DNA from: an uncultured Clostridia bacterium
Lineage (GTDB): Bacteria > Bacillota > Clostridia > Oscillospirales > UBA644
NCBI GenBank assembly: GCA_948443805.1
Contig: CAOJUB010000002.1
Coordinates: forward strand, 68,910-132,909
Direction of reading: 5' to 3'
DNA: 64,000 nucleotides
The notes below the pieces were generated by a model. It did not search any database. It saw only the letters and a program-made list of their open reading frames with translations, and was not told where the DNA came from. This document shows, one piece after another, positions 16,593 to 23,768 of this stretch. The translations under genes and the position numbers were made by a program. Position 1 is the stretch's first letter. Each line of letters begins with the position of its first letter.

Positions 16593-16782
16593 CGAACCGA
16601 ATTCTTCGGTCTTTCCGTATTATACCATGAATTTTGCACCGGAAAAACACCGTCAGCACAACGCGCTGTTCGGCTGGATAGCCGAAAGATGTTTTTCCCA
16701 AGAACAACTTGTTGTTCTTTATTATACCTTGAAGATTCCGGTAGAAAATTCATAGCGCACTGTTATGAATTTTCTGCCGGAA
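16593..16782 (-). repeat. Structured intergenic element A (palindromes, three-way junction, two -10 boxes)
   Basis: This occupies most of the 376-base gap between the serine hydrolase and the small Cys protein. Reading on the minus strand: a 19-bp inverted repeat with one G-U pair and a nine-base loop (16782-16736), then TATAAT (16726-16721), then a 20-base palindrome (16719-16700; AAGAACAAC and GTTGTTCTT around AA). Next is a predicted three-way junction: outer stem GGAAAAACA/TGTTTTTCC (16698-16641), with arms TTCGGCT/AGCCGAA and CAGC/GCTG. A second extended -10 (TGGTATAAT, 16627-16619) follows. Several blocks recur in the same order in element B at 60.1 kb. I see no plausible coding sequence here. 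Confidence 0.65.
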
Positions 16783-16800
16783 GGACAAAAACTCTTTTCC

Positions 16801-17004
16801 TTATCCGCCGACAAGCCCTTTCCGGTATTCGGCGTTAATTTCCGCAATTTCTTTTTCACCTTCGATATACGGCCGGTAAATTTCATCAATACTGCCGCCG
16901 CCGAGGTTATCGCATCCATTGCAGTCGCCGCAGGCAGAAAGAGACGAACGGACGATTGCTTCCCGTTCTTCCCGGGTCGTATCCTTGATTAAAATAGACT
17001 TCAT
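16801..17004 (-). CDS. Small conserved Cys-rich protein (CxxCxxC) of unknown function
   Basis: 67 residues from the ATG at 17004, six bases after GGGA; an ATG at 17016 abuts its Shine-Dalgarno. The sequence begins MKSILIKDTTREEREAIVRS, continues CGDCNGCDNLGGG, and ends with DEIYRPYIEGEKEIAEINAEYRKG. I recognise this pattern as a small protein seen in many Clostridia, sometimes misannotated as a purine-biosynthesis protein. The Cys cluster could bind metal. It may form a unit with the nucleoside phosphorylase, which ends 84 bases upstream. Confidence 0.72.
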   Translation of the reverse strand: MKSILIKDTTREEREAIVRSSLSACGDCNGCDNLGGGSIDEIYRPYIEGEKEIAEINAEYRKGLVGG

Positions 17005-17087
17005 CGTTATTCCCATTCCTTTCTGATTTGATAAAACGGAATTTCGTGTCTATTTTTCCCGAAAAAATAAATTTTTATCCCTAAAAA

Positions 17088-17897
17088 TCAGATTTTGTTC
17101 TTCCGGTCGGAAAGAATCAGCCTGCCGACCGCGTTGACGGCACAACGAATGGCCCGGGAACTGTCATGGCAGATCGGATCGCTCATATTTGCCCGGGAAC
17201 GCTCTACGTTCCACAAGGCGGTCAAAACCGATCCGGCCCGCACCTGCCGGGCAATTGCAACGCTGTAAATCGCCGCCGTCTCCATTTCCGACGTCAGGCA
17301 GCCGCAGCGGATATAGCCTTCCCACCGGGTTTGCAGAAAGGCCGAAACCGGCATGGTTTCCGGTTCGGTTTCTCCGTAAAAAGAATCTTTGCTCTGCACG
17401 ACGCCGACATGATACCGTTTTCCGTCGGCGTCCTCCGAAAGCTCGGCCGCCGAAGAAGCCAACGCTTCCAACACGGAAAAATCGGCAACAGCAGGATAAT
17501 CAGGCGGCAGATATTCCCGGCTGGCGCCTTCTCCCCGAACGGCAGCCAACGCAATCAACAGATCACCCCCGACGACCTTCCGGTCTATCCCGCCGCTGGT
17601 TCCGACCCGAATAAACGTATGCGCGCCGCACCGAACCAGTTCCTCTACGGCAATCGCCGCCGAAGGGCCGCCGATTCCGGTAGAAACCACGCTGACTTTT
17701 TCTCCGTGCAAAAAGCCGGTATAACTATTGTATTCCCGGTTATACGCCACCGGAAACGCCTTGTCAAGACAGGCGGCAATCTGCGGAACCCTGCCGGGAT
17801 CGCCCGGAAGGATCACATACTTTCCGACCTGTTCCTTTGTTACCTGCAAATGAAACTGCTTTTCACCCTGCAATAAATCCGCTTCATGAATTCCCAT
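17088..17897 (-). CDS. Nucleoside phosphorylase, uridine-phosphorylase type
   Basis: 269 residues from the ATG at 17897, seven bases after GAGGAG; the frame stays open upstream but without a site. Motifs: KYVILPGDPGRV (phosphate-binding Gly-Asp), VVSTGIGGPSAAIAVEEL, FIRVGTSGGI, and near the C-terminus CLTSEMETAAIYSVA (EMETA, the ribose-binding Glu-Met-Glu). It splits a nucleoside with phosphate to base plus ribose-1-phosphate for salvage. The fold and motifs best fit uridine phosphorylase, though a purine nucleoside phosphorylase is possible. It has its own consensus promoter. Confidence 0.88.
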   Translation of the reverse strand: MGIHEADLLQGEKQFHLQVTKEQVGKYVILPGDPGRVPQIAACLDKAFPVAYNREYNSYTGFLHGEKVSVVSTGIGGPSAAIAVEELVRCGAHTFIRVGTSGGIDRKVVGGDLLIALAAVRGEGASREYLPPDYPAVADFSVLEALASSAAELSEDADGKRYHVGVVQSKDSFYGETEPETMPVSAFLQTRWEGYIRCGCLTSEMETAAIYSVAIARQVRAGSVLTALWNVERSRANMSDPICHDSSRAIRCAVNAVGRLILSDRKNKI

Positions 17898-17927
17898 AAA
17901 AATTCTCCTCTGCAAAACATTATCTTT

Positions 17928-17956
17928 ATTATAACGAACCGCACCCCGGAAGTCAA
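17928..17956 (-). promoter_or_regulatory. Sigma-A promoter of the nucleoside phosphorylase gene
   Basis: On the minus strand TTGACT (17956-17951), a 17-base spacer and TATAAT (17933-17928), followed by AAAGATAATG and then the ribosome site. Confidence 0.85.
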
Positions 17957-18022
17957 GAGAAATATTGGCGGCCTGCAGCAAAAAATTCCGTTATGCTTCA
18001 AGACGCTTCTTCCGGCGCGCAA

Positions 18023-18059
18023 AAAAGGACCCCGGAAAAAACGATTCCGGTGTCCTTTT
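18023..18059 (-). terminator. Terminator after the tryptophan transporter operon
   Basis: A stem AAAAGGAC-CCGGAA / TTCCGG-GTCCTTTT, with one opposed mismatch and a seven-base loop. It lies a few bases after the ATPase stop, with a T run on the minus strand. Confidence 0.88.
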
Positions 18060-18063
18060 CGGG

Positions 18064-18837
18064 TCAGCAGCCTTTTTCAATGCTGATTCCGTTAAAAATA
18101 TTCAAAATTTCGTCCAAAGAGGTTTTTTCCTTTTCCTCCCCGGAACGGTCGAATACATTTTGTCCCTCATGAAACATAACCAAACGATGTCCGTACCGCA
18201 GCGCATGATTCAGATTATGCGTAACCATCAGCGTGGTGATTTTTTTCTCGCGGACAATCCGGTCGGTCAGCCCCATAATCGTTTCGGAAGACTTCGGGTC
18301 CAACGCCGCAGTGTGCTCGTCAAGAATCAGCAATTCACTCTCGCACATATTGGCGATCACCAAAGCCAGCGCCTGACGCTGACCGCCCGAAAGAGACCCC
18401 ACCGGTGTTTCCATCCGGTTTTCCAGCCCCATCCCGCAGACCGAAAGAAGTTCACGGTAGAACGCCGTCCTTTTTTTATTGACGCAGATTCCCAACCCGA
18501 ACCGTTTGTTTTTATGATCTGCCAGCGCCATGTTTTCAAGGATCGTCATATGCGGGCAGGTTCCGGCTTTCGGGTCTTGAAACACCCGGCTGATTTTTTT
18601 TGCCCGCTTATATTCCGGTAGCGGCGTGATGTCCGCCCCATTCAGATAAATCTTTCCGGAATCGGGGAATAACGACCCGCAAATCAGGTTCAGCAGCGTG
18701 GTTTTTCCGCTTCCGTTCGAACCGATAACCGAAACAAATTCTCCGGAATTTACCGAAAAATCGAAACAGGAAAAAACCTCTGTCTCATCGGGCGTTCCCT
18801 GATTGAAACGTTTTGTTACCTTTTCTAAACGAATCAT
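18064..18837 (-). CDS. trpZ: ABC transporter ATPase, probable tryptophan importer (TrpZ-like)
   Basis: 257 residues. Walker A is GSNGSGKTTLLN (residue ~37), the signature is GSLSGGQRQALAL, and Walker B is LLILDEHTAALDPKS. The His in the DEHTAALDP block, where most ATPases have Pro, is characteristic of the ATPase partner of the branched-chain-like TrpXYZ/ABC-type uptake systems. It overlaps the permease 3' end by four bases (ATGA), so translation is coupled. Substrate assignment rests on the Trp-specific T-box upstream of the operon. Confidence 0.87.
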   Translation of the reverse strand: MIRLEKVTKRFNQGTPDETEVFSCFDFSVNSGEFVSVIGSNGSGKTTLLNLICGSLFPDSGKIYLNGADITPLPEYKRAKKISRVFQDPKAGTCPHMTILENMALADHKNKRFGLGICVNKKRTAFYRELLSVCGMGLENRMETPVGSLSGGQRQALALVIANMCESELLILDEHTAALDPKSSETIMGLTDRIVREKKITTLMVTHNLNHALRYGHRLVMFHEGQNVFDRSGEEKEKTSLDEILNIFNGISIEKGC

Positions 18838-19769
18838 ACCAACGCTCCTTTCCTGTTTCCGAACCGGCCGCTGGCAACCAGCGCCGCGGTAAATAAAGCC
18901 GCCATAATCAGTTTATTATAAGCCGAAGGAACCCCAAGAAGCGCCGCTACTCCCAGGCAGGCCTGATAAATCACCGCACCGGCGATCACCATCGTCGTTG
19001 GCTTCAGAAAACGGATTTTACCCAAAACAGAAATACCAATAATTAATGACGCCAACCCGATAATAACCATGCCTAATCCCATGCTCTGATTGGCGTTGCC
19101 CCGCGACTGCGCGATCAGGCTTCCGGCAAGAGCCGCTGCGGCATTGCCGATCGCCAGCCCTAAAATTTTACTGTTTCCGGGGTCTTTAGCAAGCATGCAG
19201 ACAAATTTTTCATTATCGCCCGTCGCCCGCAGCAGCATACCGCTTTTTGTTTTCAAATAAAGATCAATCAACACTTTTACAACCACGGCGACCAGCAAAA
19301 AACCGACCAATTTGCGAAGATTGACGCCGCCCGCCTGATAGGGAATCAGGTCGAACGGAAACGAACGGAGAATCGTCGGCGCGTCACGGCCGATCGATAC
19401 GGTAGAAAGTCCTTCCCCGCTGATATCGCCGCCCTGTCCGGCAACGGCCATCACCAAATTGATTGAAATTAACGCAGTAGAAACAAGAATCCCACAGAGA
19501 AGTGGCCGGATTTTCAGTTTCACATGAAGAATCCCGGTAATAGAGCCGGCAAATCCGCCGAAAACCAATGCCGCCAGCATGGCAAGCCACGGATTAACCT
19601 GTCGGGAAACCAGCAGCGAAAAAATAACGCCGCCGGAAAGAACCGTTCCTTCAACAGAAAGATCAGGAAAATCGAGTATTTTATACGAAAGATAATACCC
19701 CATCGCCAGAATGGCATAAACAAAACCGTCTTCTAAAACGACTTCCAATGTACTGAGAAACGCTGCCAT
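18834..19769 (-). CDS. trpY: ABC transporter permease, probable tryptophan importer (TrpY-like)
   Basis: 311 residues from the ATG at 19769, which has GGGGGAG ten bases upstream; the frame is open further 5' from a TTG with no ribosome site. About eight to nine membrane spans are visible, beginning GFVYAILAMGYYLSYKILDFPDLSVEGT. This opening and the GILVSTALISINLVMA region are typical of the branched-chain-type permeases paired with TrpX-like binding proteins. It is the second gene of the T-box-controlled operon. Confidence 0.87.
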   Translation of the reverse strand: MAAFLSTLEVVLEDGFVYAILAMGYYLSYKILDFPDLSVEGTVLSGGVIFSLLVSRQVNPWLAMLAALVFGGFAGSITGILHVKLKIRPLLCGILVSTALISINLVMAVAGQGGDISGEGLSTVSIGRDAPTILRSFPFDLIPYQAGGVNLRKLVGFLLVAVVVKVLIDLYLKTKSGMLLRATGDNEKFVCMLAKDPGNSKILGLAIGNAAAALAGSLIAQSRGNANQSMGLGMVIIGLASLIIGISVLGKIRFLKPTTMVIAGAVIYQACLGVAALLGVPSAYNKLIMAALFTAALVASGRFGNRKGALV

Positions 19770-19837
19770 GCAATTTCCACTCCCCCACAGAATCCTTCCC
19801 GGGACGAATCCTTCCGCCCCGGGAAACAAAATCTTTT

Positions 19838-20854
19838 TTATTCGGCGCTGGTGACGATCTCTGCCGAAGCAAATTCTTCGGGACGTTCAAGCTGCAGAGC
19901 GCCAAGAACTTCACTGGTGATAACCGGCGTGGCTTCCGACGTTGTTTTTACCGCCATCGAAGAAGCCGAAGCACCTTCCAGAACCTCCGCGGCCATCTCT
20001 CCGGTAATCTTTCCCAGCGCAACATAATCAATTGACATAGATGCAAGGCATCCCTTTTTCACCTGTTCAATTTCAGACCCGTATACAGGAATACCGGCGG
20101 CGTTGGCGGCATCTAAAACGACCGAAAGATTGTTGACTACATTATTATCGGTAAAATTATTCAAACAATCCACTTTCGAAACAAGCGCGGCCGCTGCCGT
20201 CGGGATATCGGAGGCATTCTGCACGGCGCTGGCTTCCACCGTAAGACCTTTTGCCGAAGCGGCTTTCCGAAGATTTTCCAGCTGGGTAATTGAATTTGCC
20301 TCTGAGGAGGTATAAAGAACGCCGATCGTCTTCGCCTCAGGCTGAAGGGCTTTGATCAGATTCACCTGAGCCTCCATATCCAGAATATCGGAAGTTCCGG
20401 TGCAGTTGTTTCCGGGCGATTCAAGCGATTTAACAATTTTTGCAGAAACCGGGTCGGACACCGCGCAGAAAATAACCGGTGTATCGTACCCTTCCGCCGC
20501 GGCATATGCCGAAGCAGCCGCAGGGGTTGCAATGGCAATCACCATGTCATAATCATTCGACATCATCGTTTTGGCGTACGTCGCGCAGTCTGCATCGGCA
20601 GAAGAATCCGAACCGATCTGTTTGGTAACCTGAACTTTGTCGCCCAGCTGCTCCTCCAGTCCGGCGATAATGCCGTTATAACAATTGTCCAAAGACGGGT
20701 GGCTCATATACTGAATAATACCGACTTTATAAGCGTCCTTTACCTGAACGGTATCATCGATATTTTCCGGATCTTTCTGGGAACATCCGGCAAAAACAAG
20801 ACAGAGAAGGGAAAGCGCTATCATCACAGACAGAATTTTATACCTATTTTTCAT
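19838..20854 (-). CDS. trpX: ABC transporter substrate-binding lipoprotein, probable tryptophan receptor (TrpX-like)
   Basis: About 338 residues. The signal peptide (KILSVMIALSLLCLV) ends in lipobox FAGC. The mature protein has the two-lobed family fold of TrpX/DUF-type receptors: VGIIQYMSHPSLDNCYNGI, VIAIATPAAASAYAA, VIFCAVSDPVSAKIV, TIGVLYTSSEANS, and GIPVYGSEIEQVKKG. The start is ambiguous between ATG 20866 (too close to AAAGG) and ATG 20854. A Trp-specific T-box leader lies upstream, strongly supporting tryptophan as ligand. Between the leader terminator and this gene are about 185 bases with no feature I recognise. Confidence 0.88.
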   Translation of the reverse strand: MKNRYKILSVMIALSLLCLVFAGCSQKDPENIDDTVQVKDAYKVGIIQYMSHPSLDNCYNGIIAGLEEQLGDKVQVTKQIGSDSSADADCATYAKTMMSNDYDMVIAIATPAAASAYAAAEGYDTPVIFCAVSDPVSAKIVKSLESPGNNCTGTSDILDMEAQVNLIKALQPEAKTIGVLYTSSEANSITQLENLRKAASAKGLTVEASAVQNASDIPTAAAALVSKVDCLNNFTDNNVVNNLSVVLDAANAAGIPVYGSEIEQVKKGCLASMSIDYVALGKITGEMAAEVLEGASASSMAVKTTSEATPVITSEVLGALQLERPEEFASAEIVTSAE

Positions 20855-21040
20855 TTGAATAACCATACCTTTCTTTTATCGGAGAAAACGAAGGATTTTC
20901 ATGACAAAAAATATTTTATCAAGAAGATTTTCCCCTTTTATAATTATCATTTTTTATTATAGGAGTCTATTCCGACGGCCGTCCGCCGCCATCGTTTTAC
21001 CAAAAGAAACATACCGTTAGCCTCTTTTCCAAAAAAATAA

Positions 21041-21328
21041 AAAACTCTTGCCCCTAAAACCATAGGGACAAGAGCCTGTTATCTCCTGCGATACCACCCT
21101 GATTCATCCCTTCCGGGATGCACTCTGCGACGTACCTCTATACGTCTGCCGCTGTTACGGTCGGCTTCCGTCTCCCCTAAACGAGTCCTTTTTACCCGGC
21201 TCGGTTCGCCCTCATGAGTCCATTCACCAAAACGTTTATCTCCGCAATCACACCATCTGCGGCTCTCTCTTCACAACCTTCTTTGGATACTACTCTCAGT
21301 CATCGGTTTCTTTTATTTAATTGCTTAC
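21041..21328 (-). ncRNA. T-box leader RNA specific for tryptophan
   Basis: Minus-strand transcript. Stem I begins around ACTGAGAGTAGTA (loop-E-like AGTA) and carries the specifier loop GTGAATGGACTC with the codon TGG at 21222-21220, which reads tryptophan. The antiterminator box AGGGTGGTATCGC (21100-21088) matches the T-box consensus and contains the UGGN bulge that pairs with the uncharged tRNA 3' end. A terminator follows (21074-21045). Uncharged tRNA-Trp should stabilise the antiterminator and switch on the downstream transporter. Confidence 0.94.
21045..21074 (-). terminator. Regulated terminator of the Trp T-box
   Basis: On the minus strand CTCTTGTCCCTA pairs with TTAGGGGCAAGAG (one mismatch) and is followed by TTTTTTATTTTTTT. 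The 5' arm overlaps the T-box region, as expected for mutually exclusive folds. Confidence 0.92.
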
Positions 21329-21357
21329 AGTATACACACTTCTCTTTCTCTTGTCAA
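21329..21357 (-). promoter_or_regulatory. Sigma-A promoter of the T-box/tryptophan transporter operon
   Basis: On the minus strand a consensus TTGACA (21357-21352), a 17-base spacer and TATACT (21334-21329), immediately before the T-box leader. Confidence 0.9.
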
Positions 21358-21391
21358 GACCTTTTTTAATTTTTCACTTTTTTTTCACAAA

Positions 21392-22672
21392 TCACTCGGC
21401 AAGAATCGCCGCAAGGCTCAATAGCCCTACGTTATCCCGGTAAATTTCTGGAAACTGGGAAATCGGCAGCGGATTTTTACCCAAACCGACCTCAATGGTA
21501 TAGCCGGGGAGATTGTATTCCTGTATAAACCAATCTTTATACCCTGCATAGGCAGAGGCTTCCGGCGTAGACTCTATCCGGTATCCGCTGACAGCAGAGA
21601 GCGATTTGGCAATCTCCAGGCTGTTCGGCGGATTATAGGTAGAAAACTGCCAGTAGATCACCTCTCCCTGAGAATGATAGGCAAGAATCAGACGGAAGTT
21701 ATGCTCTCGCGTCAGCCGGGCGACCGCCTGCGTTTCCGATTCGGAAAGCGGATAGGGTCCGACATACCAGAAGGGGCCGGGAGAAGTATAACCGAGTGAA
21801 AATTTGATTTCCTTTGCTTTTTCCCATAACGCGGGATAGTTCAGATTCAGATCGACCCCGGCAAGATTTGCCGACCAATTGGACGGAAAACCCTCTCTGC
21901 CGGCATTCAGCCGTTCGGCTGCTTTATACTGAGGCGAATCCGGTCCGTAAGCACCGGTTACTAAATCAACGCCGTCGGGATTGACCATCGGCAAAATATA
22001 AATACTGCACTGTTCAAAAAGCCGCTGAACGCTCTCTCCGCCTACCGAAGAATTGTTGACGAAGGCATTGCAGTACTGTTCGATATACTTCATCAGAACA
22101 ACCGAAGTGATCCACTCGTTGGCATGGTGCGCGCCGTTATAAAATACCTCTTTGGGACCGTTTCCGAGTTTCACATAAAATAAATCTTTTCCCATCAGAC
22201 TGTTTCCCGCCGAAGAAATTTCCAGAAACGGATAACGGACCTTCAGGCTTTCCAAATTGAATTTCAGGATATCATAACAATAACTAACATCGGTAGGAAC
22301 CGTATTAGAGGCAACCGGGATAGTCAGCAACGTTCCAACCGGGATGTTCAGCAGATCGACCTCCGGATTCGCCTCAATGATTGCCTGAACACTTGTGCCG
22401 TATTCATTCGCAAGCAGATAAAAAGTATCACCGGGACGGACTTTATAAATAACATATCCTCTCATATACGGCATCAGAGCCTCCCAGGTTTTCTGACCGA
22501 CAATTCCATCGGCAGAAAGAGACATCCGCCGCTGAAAGCGAAGCACCGCATTTTCTGTTGCCGCACCGAAAATGCCGTCGACACGGCCGCTGTTAAAACC
22601 TAACCGGTTCAGCGTACTCTGCAGATATTCCACCAGAGGTCCCCGGCTTCCTCTTCGTAACGTTTGAAACAA
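21392..22672 (-). CDS. Peptidoglycan-binding/LysM/M14 zinc carboxypeptidase (gamma-D-glutamyl-diamino acid endopeptidase I type)
   Basis: 426 residues. Domains: peptidoglycan-binding type 1 (3-70; GPLVEYLQSTLNRLGF, AVLRFQRRMSLSADGIVG), LysM (74-120; YKVRPGDTFYLLANEYG), then an M14 peptidase (130-426). In the last, His183 and Glu186 of AHHANEW, the His of LAYHSQG and the catalytic Glu of YTIEVGLG form the zinc/catalytic site. It should cut gamma-glutamyl-diaminopimelate bonds in peptidoglycan stem peptides. There is no signal peptide, as in sporulation-linked ENP1. The start is an unusual TTG, supported by GGGAGGA nine bases upstream; no in-frame ATG is suitable. Confidence 0.9.
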   Translation of the reverse strand: MFQTLRRGSRGPLVEYLQSTLNRLGFNSGRVDGIFGAATENAVLRFQRRMSLSADGIVGQKTWEALMPYMRGYVIYKVRPGDTFYLLANEYGTSVQAIIEANPEVDLLNIPVGTLLTIPVASNTVPTDVSYCYDILKFNLESLKVRYPFLEISSAGNSLMGKDLFYVKLGNGPKEVFYNGAHHANEWITSVVLMKYIEQYCNAFVNNSSVGGESVQRLFEQCSIYILPMVNPDGVDLVTGAYGPDSPQYKAAERLNAGREGFPSNWSANLAGVDLNLNYPALWEKAKEIKFSLGYTSPGPFWYVGPYPLSESETQAVARLTREHNFRLILAYHSQGEVIYWQFSTYNPPNSLEIAKSLSAVSGYRIESTPEASAYAGYKDWFIQEYNLPGYTIEVGLGKNPLPISQFPEIYRDNVGLLSLAAILAE

Positions 22673-22700
22673 AAAACCACTCCTCCCAATACAAACAAAA

Positions 22701-22732
22701 AAGTAACTCCGAAAAATTACCCGAAGTTACTT
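22701..22732 (-). terminator. Terminator after metA
   Basis: On the minus strand AAGTAACTTCG pairs with CGGAGTTACTT (one mismatch) and is followed by TTTTTTG. It separates metA from the M14 peptidase gene. Confidence 0.85.
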
Positions 22733-22810
22733 TCAGTATATGTAATGGAAAATTTTCTGTTCGGCAGAAAAAAACGGAAAAGAACAAGGTGGTTTCCCCA
22801 TAAAAAACCT

Positions 22811-23710
22811 TCATTTTTTTGCAGAAAGAAGAAAACCTGTCCAGTTTTTCATAAACCGGCGGCCGAAATCCTGCCAATAGGCTTCGGGCAGCAGCGACGG
22901 ATTGTTGTTCCGAAAATAATTCTCCGGAAAATCAATTTCATCGCCCTTGGCGACATCGCGGAAATATTCCAGCGAAAGCGTCTCCCGGTCATACTCAAAA
23001 TGACCTGTCACGCAGACAAGAGAACCGTCTTTGGCCGCGGCGATGTGAAGCCCTGCCTTTTCAGAAGAAGCAAGAACCTCCAGCCCGTCTTTTTCCCGTT
23101 TCGGAAGAACCGTAACCGAAGTATGGCGGGAATGCGGCGCATAAAATTTTTTTTCAAGCCCCTGCAGCAGCGGATGACCGGTATGAGAAAGGGTATGTTC
23201 AAAAACGCCGAAAAGTTTTTTTTCAAGCGGCTGTTTTTCAATCCCGTAAAAATAATGCAGCGCCGCCTGCGCTCCCCAACAAACAGTATAAAGCGAGGAA
23301 ACGTGTGTTTTCGACCATTCAAAAATCCGACACAGTTCCTCCCAATACGCAACCTGCGAAAACCGAAGCTTTTCCACCGGCGCGCCGGTAATAATCAGCC
23401 CGTCGTAAGTATCCGCTTCAATTTCCGAAAACGTACAGTAAAACCGTTCCAGATATTCGCTGTCGGTATTCCTCGAAATATAGGTGCTCGTCCGAAGAAA
23501 AGTCAGGTCGATCCGGATGTCCGGCCGGTCGATCATCCGCATAAACTGACTTTCGGTCACCTGCTTTGTCGGCATAAGATTCAGAATTAAAATCCGGAGA
23601 TTATTTGCATCCGCCGGCAGAGGATATTGATTCTTTTTATATTCGACCGAGATTCCCGCTTCCAGGGCGTCAGCGGCCGACGGTATCTGTTCCGGAACAA
23701 TCAAAGCCAT
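22811..23710 (-). CDS. metA: Homoserine O-acetyltransferase (MetA family)
   Basis: 299 residues. Conserved blocks: LILNLMPTKQVTESQFMRMI, TYDGLIITGAPVE, nucleophile Cys144 in VCWGAQAALHYFYG, and the His/Glu pair in VTGHFEYD. The residue after GAPV is Glu113, equivalent to Glu111 of Bacillus cereus MetA, where Glu selects acetyl-CoA while Gly (as in E. coli) selects succinyl-CoA. The enzyme is therefore predicted to be an acetyltransferase despite the succinyltransferase name of the family. It activates homoserine for methionine synthesis. It follows murC by 58 bases; no SAM riboswitch is visible in that short gap. Confidence 0.92.
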   Translation of the reverse strand: MALIVPEQIPSAADALEAGISVEYKKNQYPLPADANNLRILILNLMPTKQVTESQFMRMIDRPDIRIDLTFLRTSTYISRNTDSEYLERFYCTFSEIEADTYDGLIITGAPVEKLRFSQVAYWEELCRIFEWSKTHVSSLYTVCWGAQAALHYFYGIEKQPLEKKLFGVFEHTLSHTGHPLLQGLEKKFYAPHSRHTSVTVLPKREKDGLEVLASSEKAGLHIAAAKDGSLVCVTGHFEYDRETLSLEYFRDVAKGDEIDFPENYFRNNNPSLLPEAYWQDFGRRFMKNWTGFLLSAKK

Positions 23711-23768
23711 TCTCCGAACCCTCTTTTCTTCTGTTCGCTCTCCATGAAAATCTACGGACTTCCGGTTG

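Noticed and set aside
16700..16719. LexA/SOS box
   Set aside because: The Firmicutes SOS box is GAAC-N4-GTTC; here the half-sites are separated by eight bases in all three palindromes.
16441..16755. Several 60-90 codon frames in the gap upstream of the serine hydrolase
   Set aside because: They fall across the palindromes and hairpins of element A, overlap each other on both strands, and show no protein-like composition.
23711..23768. SAM riboswitch before metA
   Set aside because: Only 58 bases separate murC and metA and no S-box motifs are present.
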